The notes under the pieces were generated by a model. That model worked only from the letters and a program-made list of their open reading frames with translations, was not told the DNA's origin and did no database searches. The position numbers were made by a program, and so were the translations under genes. A DNA stretch of 64,000 bases from Anaerolineales bacterium UBA2395 (GTDB taxonomy: Bacteria > Chloroflexota > Anaerolineae > Anaerolineales > Villigracilaceae): NCBI GenBank assembly GCA_002343775.1, contig DDSH01000022.1, forward strand, positions 108,058 through 172,057, given 5' to 3'. This document shows positions 58,598 through 64,000 of the stretch, one piece after another. Each line of letters begins with the position of its first letter. Positions within the stretch are counted from its first letter, which is position 1.

Positions 58598-59755
58598 CTA
58601 TCCATTCGAGTCGAATTCCTGCAAAGCCTCGATGACATAATCCACTTCCACATCAGTCAAATCTGGGAACAAGGGCAGGGTGATGAAGGTTTGCCAGAGT
58701 TGTTTTGAGACGGGAATCGGGTCGTCGAATTGCGAGAACAAGGGGTGCAGCGGCAGCGGCAGGAAATGCACACCTGTTGCAATGCCGAGTTTCTTCAGGT
58801 GGATGATGAGCTTGTCACGCTGGTCGCAGCGTACGCCGAACAGCCAGTAGGCACCATTCTCCAGCTCATAGGGCAGGAGCGGCTTGATCGTTTTGCAACC
58901 CTTGATACCTTCAAGGTAGCGGCGGATAATCTCTGCGCGGCGGGCGTTCATTCGGTCGAGTTTCTTCATCTGTGCAAGACCAATCGCTGCCATGACGTCG
59001 TTCATGTTGTATTTGTAGCCGAGCACGGCGATCTCGTAATACCAGTGACGGGCATCGAGCATTTCCTGGCTGGTGTATCCCGCCGAGCGCTTCCAGGTAT
59101 CCTTGTCGATGCCAACCCAGCGATAGGCGCGGAGCGGTTCGATGAGGTTGACCTGATCGGAGCAAATCATGCCGCCATCACCGGTGGTCATGCTTTTCTT
59201 TTCCTCGAAACTAAAACAGCCGATGTCGCCCCACATGCCCAGGCGTTTTCCTTTGTAATAGCCGCCCGCGCAGTGGGCGCAATCTTCGATCACTGCCAGA
59301 TGATGAGCCTTCGCAATCTCCAACAAATTTTCCATCGGCACAGGATGACCACCCAAATGCACCGGGATGACCGCCACGCAATTCTGCGCGATCTTTCGTT
59401 CCATGTCGTTCAAATCCATTGAAAGTGTGACCGGATCCACATCCACGAACACCGGGACAAGGTCGTTGTACAACACAGCCGTGGCAGTGGATGCAAACGT
59501 GATGGCAGGGATGAGAACTTTGGAGCCGCGTGGAAAATGGTAGGCAGTGAGCGCAAGATGCAAAGCAGCTGTGGCGGAGTTCACACCCACCGACATTTTC
59601 GCGCCAATGTATTCACTCCATTCATTTTCAAACTGCGAAACAAGCGGTCCCAAGCCCAGCCAGGCACGTTCGAAAACGCCGCGCAGGTTTTCAAGTTCCT
59701 CCTCCCCCACGCTGGGTTTGAACAGGCGGACTTGCATGCGAGGTTTATCGGACAT
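58598..59755 (-). CDS. DegT/DnrJ/EryC1/StrS-family aminotransferase
   Basis: A 385-residue PLP-dependent sugar aminotransferase. The PLP-lysine lies in 'CFSFEEKKSMTTGDGGMI' (aligned K of the SFxxxK motif), with 'VIEDCAHCAGG' for the PLP-ring contact. A lysine is present, so it is not the iron-sulfur dehydratase (RfbH) type. It would convert a 4-keto or 3-keto CDP- or dTDP-sugar into an amino sugar. A GGAG-type site precedes the ATG. Confidence 0.88.
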   Translation of the reverse strand: MSDKPRMQVRLFKPSVGEEELENLRGVFERAWLGLGPLVSQFENEWSEYIGAKMSVGVNSATAALHLALTAYHFPRGSKVLIPAITFASTATAVLYNDLVPVFVDVDPVTLSMDLNDMERKIAQNCVAVIPVHLGGHPVPMENLLEIAKAHHLAVIEDCAHCAGGYYKGKRLGMWGDIGCFSFEEKKSMTTGDGGMICSDQVNLIEPLRAYRWVGIDKDTWKRSAGYTSQEMLDARHWYYEIAVLGYKYNMNDVMAAIGLAQMKKLDRMNARRAEIIRRYLEGIKGCKTIKPLLPYELENGAYWLFGVRCDQRDKLIIHLKKLGIATGVHFLPLPLHPLFSQFDDPIPVSKQLWQTFITLPLFPDLTDVEVDYVIEALQEFDSNG

Positions 59756-59771
59756 TCATCATCTCCTGTCG

Positions 59772-60344
59772 TTAACCAAAACCACAATTGTCCAACGTGA
59801 ACGGTGAAATAAAATCGGAGAAACGCGGCAGATTCTGGTCTTTGGCAGAGACGAACGGCGAATGCGCAGACCAGTCGATCTTAAGGGTTTCATCATCCCA
59901 ACGAATGCCGCCCTCAGATTCGGACGCATAGCAGGCATCTACGTGATAATGAACGATGGCGTTTTCGGTCAAAGAACAGAAGCCATGCGCGAATCCTTTG
60001 GGGATGTAGGCATAGTTAAATTTATCCGCAGATAATTCGAGCGCTTCCCACTGACCGAATGTTGGGGAGTCGCTGCGGAGGTCGACGAACACATCGAGCA
60101 CGACTCCCGACAAAGCGCGCACCAGTTTGGTCTCGGTGTGGGGCGGCTTCTGAAAGTGGAGTCCGCGCAGGGTCCATTTATGAAGCGACATGGATTGATT
60201 CTCCTGAAGCCAGCCTGTGATTAATCCATGTTCGGCGAAGATATTACGGTCGAAGGTTCGCATGAAATAGCCGCGCTCATCCCGTTTCGGTGTCAGGCGA
60301 ATTTCATAACATCCATGCAATCGAAGCGGTTTGATATCCATCAC
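59772..60344 (-). CDS. dTDP-4-dehydrorhamnose 3,5-epimerase-like protein (RmlC family)
   Basis: A 190-residue cupin. 'TLRGLHFQ' carries the catalytic His and 'VFVDLRSDSPTFGQWE' the conserved Asp segment; 'YIPKGFAHGFCSL' is a characteristic cupin strand. In a CDP-glucose 4,6-dehydratase setting it may epimerise a CDP-4-keto-6-deoxyhexose. It overlaps the dehydratase gene by four bases. Confidence 0.85.
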   Translation of the reverse strand: MMDIKPLRLHGCYEIRLTPKRDERGYFMRTFDRNIFAEHGLITGWLQENQSMSLHKWTLRGLHFQKPPHTETKLVRALSGVVLDVFVDLRSDSPTFGQWEALELSADKFNYAYIPKGFAHGFCSLTENAIVHYHVDACYASESEGGIRWDDETLKIDWSAHSPFVSAKDQNLPRFSDFISPFTLDNCGFG

Positions 60345-61414
60345 AACAGATCCCGCATTCTCTCGTTTTCAAGTTTGAAGAAGCGTGTGTACCATTCCAC
60401 GGTTTTTTGAAGACCAAGATCCAGGTCAATGGCTGGCTCCCATCCCAGGGCAGTTTTTGCAAATTCATAACTGACATGCTGTTCGGGAATCTCATGACGG
60501 GCGGCATCCTGAACAACCGGCGCGAGGTCTGTCCGACCCAAAGCGGATAAAATTTTTTGCGCCACGTCCAACACCGTGTGGGATCGCATCGCCCCAAAAT
60601 TGATGGCGGTTCCCGCGGCGAGCTTCCCCTGCAAGGCGGCGGAGAGTGTCTTCATGTAAGCGTGGATGATATCGCCCGCGTAAATGTAATCGCGCCTGAG
60701 CAAACCGTTGCTGCGAATGAGCGGAGGCTCGCCAAAAAGCGCCGAGCGGATCGTGCCGGGGATCAGACGATCCCAATGCAAATCCCCCTCGCCGTAAATG
60801 TTTCCGCTTCGTACGATGACGATGGGCATGTTGAAGGCTCTGGCGTACGTTTGAGCGAGCAGGTCGCCACAAAGTTTGGAGGCATCGTAAGGATGGTCAT
60901 ATCCCATGAGCGCCGAAGACTCGTCATACGCCCTCGGCTGATTGCCATAGACCTTGTCCGTGGAGATCCAGATGATGGTCTTGATGCGCTTACCAACGTT
61001 GCGGCATGCTTCCAAAAGGTTATATGCGCCGCGCACGTTGCTTTCCATCGTATCGACAACCGAATCCATTGCCGTATCCACGAGAGGCTGGGCAGCGAGA
61101 TGAAATATCACCTCCGGGTTGGTGCGCCCAACGATGCGCAGGCAGTCATGAAAGTCTGCCAGATTGCCGTGATAAACCGACGACCCAATGGGAAGCATCT
61201 GGCGCTCATAATCCAACACGAATAGTGAGGGATGCGCGCCTAATTCGCTCAACGTGTGCAAGAGGTGGCTGCCGATAAAACCCGTGCCACCGGTAATCAA
61301 TATGGCGCGTTCCTTCAATCGCGCGAGATGCGAGTCCTGAACATACTCGCTCAAATCTTCACGCGGATAGTCAGGAAACCCACCCGGTTGAAAAGAAGAC
61401 ATCCACATTCCCAT
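60341..61414 (-). CDS. rfbG: CDP-glucose 4,6-dehydratase-like NAD-dependent epimerase
   Basis: A 357-residue extended SDR. NAD motif 'LITGGTGFIGSHLLHTL', active-site 'IWISTDKVYGN' (Ser/Thr-Asp-Lys) and YDASK (Tyr-x3-Lys). These match the RfbG/RmlB type, and adjacency to a glucose-1-phosphate cytidylyltransferase makes CDP-D-glucose the likely substrate. The product would be CDP-4-keto-6-deoxy-D-glucose. The ATG at 61412-61414 follows the RfbF stop by two bases; a TTG five codons earlier is the alternative. Confidence 0.85.
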   Translation of the reverse strand: MGMWMSSFQPGGFPDYPREDLSEYVQDSHLARLKERAILITGGTGFIGSHLLHTLSELGAHPSLFVLDYERQMLPIGSSVYHGNLADFHDCLRIVGRTNPEVIFHLAAQPLVDTAMDSVVDTMESNVRGAYNLLEACRNVGKRIKTIIWISTDKVYGNQPRAYDESSALMGYDHPYDASKLCGDLLAQTYARAFNMPIVIVRSGNIYGEGDLHWDRLIPGTIRSALFGEPPLIRSNGLLRRDYIYAGDIIHAYMKTLSAALQGKLAAGTAINFGAMRSHTVLDVAQKILSALGRTDLAPVVQDAARHEIPEQHVSYEFAKTALGWEPAIDLDLGLQKTVEWYTRFFKLENERMRDLL

Positions 61415-61416
61415 GT

Positions 61417-62190
61417 TCAAGAGTTCCAAACCTTCCAGGGCGCTTCATCAGATTGCCATAGCCCTTGCAAATAGCGGACATCGCGCAGGGTATCCATGCA
61501 CTGCCAAAACCCCTGATGCTGATATGCCGCCAGCTGGTTATCTGCCACCAGCATCTCAACCGACTCGCGTTCCCAATCCGTCGAATCGCCGCTGATATAG
61601 TTCAGCACCTGCGGTTCGAGCACGAAGAATCCGCCGTTGATCCAGCCTTCGCCGATCTGTGGCTTTTCCTTGAATTCCACAACATGGTTGTTCGCGAGCA
61701 CCATCCCGCCAAAGCGCGCCGGCGGGCGGACAGCTGTCACAGTGGCGAGCCTTCCCTGCTGTTGATGGAAGTCAATCAAGCGGCGAACATCCACATTCGA
61801 GACACCGTCTCCATACGTCAACATAAAACGTTCATTACCGATCAACGAACCGAGGCGTTTGATGCGCCCACCCGTTTCCGTTTGGAAGCCTGTATCCACA
61901 AGATGAACGACCCAGTCCTCAGCTTCGCCATCATGCACATCCACCCTGCCATCTCGCATACAAACCGTCAGGTTGCTGTGCAATTGGTGATAGTTGATAA
62001 AGAAATTCTTGATGAACTCGCCTTTGTACCCAAGCGCGAGAATAAATTCGTTGAAGCCATGGGAGGCATAGATCTTCATAATATGCCAAAGGATCGGCCG
62101 CCCGCCGATCTCCACCATTGGTTTTGGACGAACCTCTGTTTCCTCAGACAGGCGCGTACCCAATCCACCAGCCAGAATGACCACTTTCAT
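61417..62190 (-). CDS. rfbF: Glucose-1-phosphate cytidylyltransferase
   Basis: A 257-residue nucleotidyltransferase, the usual RfbF length, that makes CDP-glucose from CTP and glucose-1-phosphate. The N-terminus 'MKVVILAGGLGTRLSEETEV' with 'RPKPMVEIGGRPILWHIMKI' is the RfbF signature, and 'GDGVSNVDV' supplies the metal-binding Asp. It overlaps the polymerase gene by four bases. It starts the CDP-sugar pathway used by the next genes downstream. Confidence 0.92.
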   Translation of the reverse strand: MKVVILAGGLGTRLSEETEVRPKPMVEIGGRPILWHIMKIYASHGFNEFILALGYKGEFIKNFFINYHQLHSNLTVCMRDGRVDVHDGEAEDWVVHLVDTGFQTETGGRIKRLGSLIGNERFMLTYGDGVSNVDVRRLIDFHQQQGRLATVTAVRPPARFGGMVLANNHVVEFKEKPQIGEGWINGGFFVLEPQVLNYISGDSTDWERESVEMLVADNQLAAYQHQGFWQCMDTLRDVRYLQGLWQSDEAPWKVWNS

Positions 62191-63716
62191 GATGAGCCTC
62201 TGCGCTTCGCCACGGACCTCATGCCTGCCCTGCCGCCCCAAGCGGATCCTCGCCTTTGGAGTTGTTGAGTCCGCTTTGCATTTGGAGAGAGGGATTCCTT
62301 TTCACGCAAGGCAAGCGAGACTTCAAAGACCCCCATCCCCACGGCGAAAAAGGCAAGGTTAAACCTTTCAACCAGCATGGGCGCAATCGAATTGCTGATC
62401 ATGGCGACGGTCAATGCAATCGCAAAACCTAGCGACGCCATCCGCAGCATGTGGTCGGGGATGTCCTGCCATTTGCGGAAAATGCGATGAAGAAATGCGG
62501 TGAGCATCCACAAGAAAAAGAGCAATCCAAACAAACCCGTTTTGAGCCACAGCCACAAATATCCGTTGTGGATGTAACTCTGCAACTGGTCGCCTTCATA
62601 GAAACTGGGGCGGTATTGCGTTTTCAGCCCGATACCCAACCAGGGGCTTTGGGAAATCTGCACCCAGGCATATTGTGTCTCGTTGTACCGCCACAGAAGG
62701 GTTTCTTCCGAAGAAAGCGGGTCAGTGGTGAACAGGTGGTTGAAACGGTCAACCAGCGCAACAGGGTATTGCAGGATACCCGCTTCGGGGGCAAAGAATC
62801 GCAAAGATAGGAATACAAAACCCGCCACCAGAATCAACGCCGCCATGCCTTGCAACAACCTCCCGCGCTGGGATTGTCTCAATAACAGCCACAAGATGCA
62901 TAAGCCAGCCGCGCTCGAAATAACGATATTTCTGCCCAAGGAGGTGAGCATGCCCACGCCCAAAGCAAGGATCGCCAACAAAAGCAGCGCCAGGTTCAGG
63001 CGTCTCCGCTCTGCGGCAAGTAGGCAGAACAGCGCAGCGATGGCAAGCAGGATGGAGGTAAACCCGGGATGGAATGCCCGCACAGGTTCGGTGCCGAATC
63101 CTGCTTGCAACGTCTGTGTGGTGATGATAATCACTGAAAGCACACCAATGACGAAGACGCCGTAGACAAGTCGTTTGATCTGCGCTTCGGCGCGCACCAA
63201 CCCGACCACTACGAAAAAGGCGGTGTAATACAGGAAAATTCGCGCCTCATAGGTGGTATAGCTAAAGTTGATGCCATGCAGAGTGACCGCCGTAGCAATA
63301 CCGCCAAATACCGAAATGCAAAAGAGGATCAGCGGCAGGGTAACCGGCGTTTTGAGAACCCGAAAGGACGGTTCCGCCCAGAGCCGCAGCGCCAAAAGCC
63401 CCAACAGGGAAATCAGAATTAAATCGGATATCTGAAAGCGCCCCACCCCAAGGTTTATGTACGGGTTAAATTGTGAAGGTATCAAGCCGGATGTGTATGC
63501 CAGCATTGCAAGTAGCGGCAATTCAGGTGTTTTGAAGAATATCCCCAGCACAATGGGAAACAGCAGTATTCCAATGGTTGGAAGTGAACCCACTATGAGC
63601 AGGCAGAGCCCAATCAAGACACCGGCGGTGACCCCAACGAAGATATCCATGCGTGGCAATAACCCTTTCCACCCCTTGAAATTCCAATTGCCGCGCATGG
63701 CTTCGGTGATTCGCAT
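62187..63716 (-). CDS. O-antigen ligase / Wzy-type polymerase
   Basis: A 509-residue membrane protein with about twelve hydrophobic segments. The large outside loop between late helices contains 'WLGIGLKTQY' and 'SYIHNGYLWLWLKTGL', the Wzy_C signature 'G-x-G-x...H-N-x-x-L'. It would join repeat units after the flippase moves them, or ligate polymer to a carrier. The ATG at 63714-63716 has TAGGA nine bases before it. Confidence 0.85.
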   Translation of the reverse strand: MRITEAMRGNWNFKGWKGLLPRMDIFVGVTAGVLIGLCLLIVGSLPTIGILLFPIVLGIFFKTPELPLLAMLAYTSGLIPSQFNPYINLGVGRFQISDLILISLLGLLALRLWAEPSFRVLKTPVTLPLILFCISVFGGIATAVTLHGINFSYTTYEARIFLYYTAFFVVVGLVRAEAQIKRLVYGVFVIGVLSVIIITTQTLQAGFGTEPVRAFHPGFTSILLAIAALFCLLAAERRRLNLALLLLAILALGVGMLTSLGRNIVISSAAGLCILWLLLRQSQRGRLLQGMAALILVAGFVFLSLRFFAPEAGILQYPVALVDRFNHLFTTDPLSSEETLLWRYNETQYAWVQISQSPWLGIGLKTQYRPSFYEGDQLQSYIHNGYLWLWLKTGLFGLLFFLWMLTAFLHRIFRKWQDIPDHMLRMASLGFAIALTVAMISNSIAPMLVERFNLAFFAVGMGVFEVSLALREKESLSPNAKRTQQLQRRGSAWGGRAGMRSVAKRRGSS

Positions 63717-63753
63717 GGTTGAAAATCCTATATTACTGCGACGTTGTTTGATA

Positions 63754-64000
63754 TCATTGCACGGCAACCGGCATGTTCGCGATCTCGGAAGCCACCACCT
63801 CTACCTGCTCCACGGTCATTTCCGGGAACATGGGCAGGGATAGGATCTCGTTGCAGAGTTTTTCTGCAATGGGGAATTGCCCGTGCTTATCCGTTCCATT
63901 CGCATAGAATGGCTGAAGATGGACCGGGGCTGGGTAGTGAATGGCGGTGCCGATGCCGCGTTCCTTCAGATGAGATTGCAGGGCACCCCTGTTCTGTGAA
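63754..64000 (-). CDS. DegT/DnrJ/EryC1/StrS-family aminotransferase, C-terminal 82 residues
   Basis: A reading frame enters from beyond the right edge and stops at the TGA at 63754-63756. Its C-terminus 'QSHLKERGIGTAIHYPAPVH', 'FPIAEKLCNEILSLPMFPEM' and 'EQVEVVASEI' is characteristic of the end of this PLP-dependent family. The first part, with the PLP-lysine, lies outside the window, so its activity cannot be judged. Confidence 0.88.
   Translation of the reverse strand, partial: SQNRGALQSHLKERGIGTAIHYPAPVHLQPFYANGTDKHGQFPIAEKLCNEILSLPMFPEMTVEQVEVVASEIANMPVAVQ

Noticed and set aside
1..64000. CRISPR arrays, tRNA, rRNA, transposases, integrases and phage genes.
   Set aside because: No regularly spaced repeats, tRNA-like cloverleaf arms with a GGTTCGA-type loop, or mobile-element proteins were seen by reading; a tRNAscan/Infernal run would settle RNA genes.

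Overview
The window is bacterial chromosome, about 50-55% GC by eye, very gene-dense, and most likely from a Chloroflexota (Anaerolineae-like) bacterium. That placement is an inference. It rests on lipoprotein-type efflux adaptors in place of an outer-membrane channel, an 'APWYF' menaquinol-type cytochrome b with a tri-haem cytochrome c, a DUF2202 protein, AAGGAG-type ribosome sites, and the mraZ-rsmH start of a division cluster. I saw no tRNA, rRNA, CRISPR array, transposase or phage gene.

Layout. Positions 1-2262 hold rsmH (partial) and mraZ on the minus strand, with a classic MraZ operator and promoter, plus a methyltransferase on the plus strand. Positions 2264-8681 hold a membrane protein paired with a Vps62-like protein, galactokinase, an ATP-grasp ligase behind an AT-rich leader, and a GH4 glycosidase. 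Positions 8752-16975 are one minus-strand export region: an ABC-2 exporter (ATPase and two permeases) behind a sigma70 promoter with a 34-bp palindrome, a small membrane protein, a TetR regulator, then a MacB/FtsX-type exporter (two permeases, ATPase, two HlyD-like lipoproteins). Positions 17194-25059 carry a duplicated membrane protein, a large secreted nuclease, a LysR regulator, a very small YeeE/YedE-like protein and YifB/ComM.

Positions 25362-33514 are a respiratory block. A ferredoxin, an FAD/NAD(P)-type oxidoreductase, a small membrane cytochrome b-like protein and a 15-haem cytochrome c form one tight operon. It looks like an undescribed route carrying electrons from the cytoplasm to the outside. 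A DUF2202 ferritin-like secreted protein (opposite strand) and a cytochrome b / Rieske / tri-haem cytochrome c quinol-oxidising complex follow. Two tandem secreted beta-helix proteins (33704-37624) come next.

Positions 37591-64000 are 24 closely packed minus-strand genes for a surface polysaccharide. They include CDP-sugar synthesis (RfbF, RfbG-like, RmlC-like, two DegT-family aminotransferases), a Wzy/ligase-type polymerase, a Wzx-type flippase, three GT4 and two GT2 glycosyltransferases, and three FemAB/GNAT-like transferases. The rest are a sulfotransferase, a phosphodiesterase-superfamily enzyme, an isomerase-dehydrogenase fusion, two methyltransferases, an ATP-grasp enzyme and a polysaccharide deacetylase. 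Many of the junctions are 4-bp overlaps, so the block probably runs as one or a few long transcripts from a promoter beyond the right edge.
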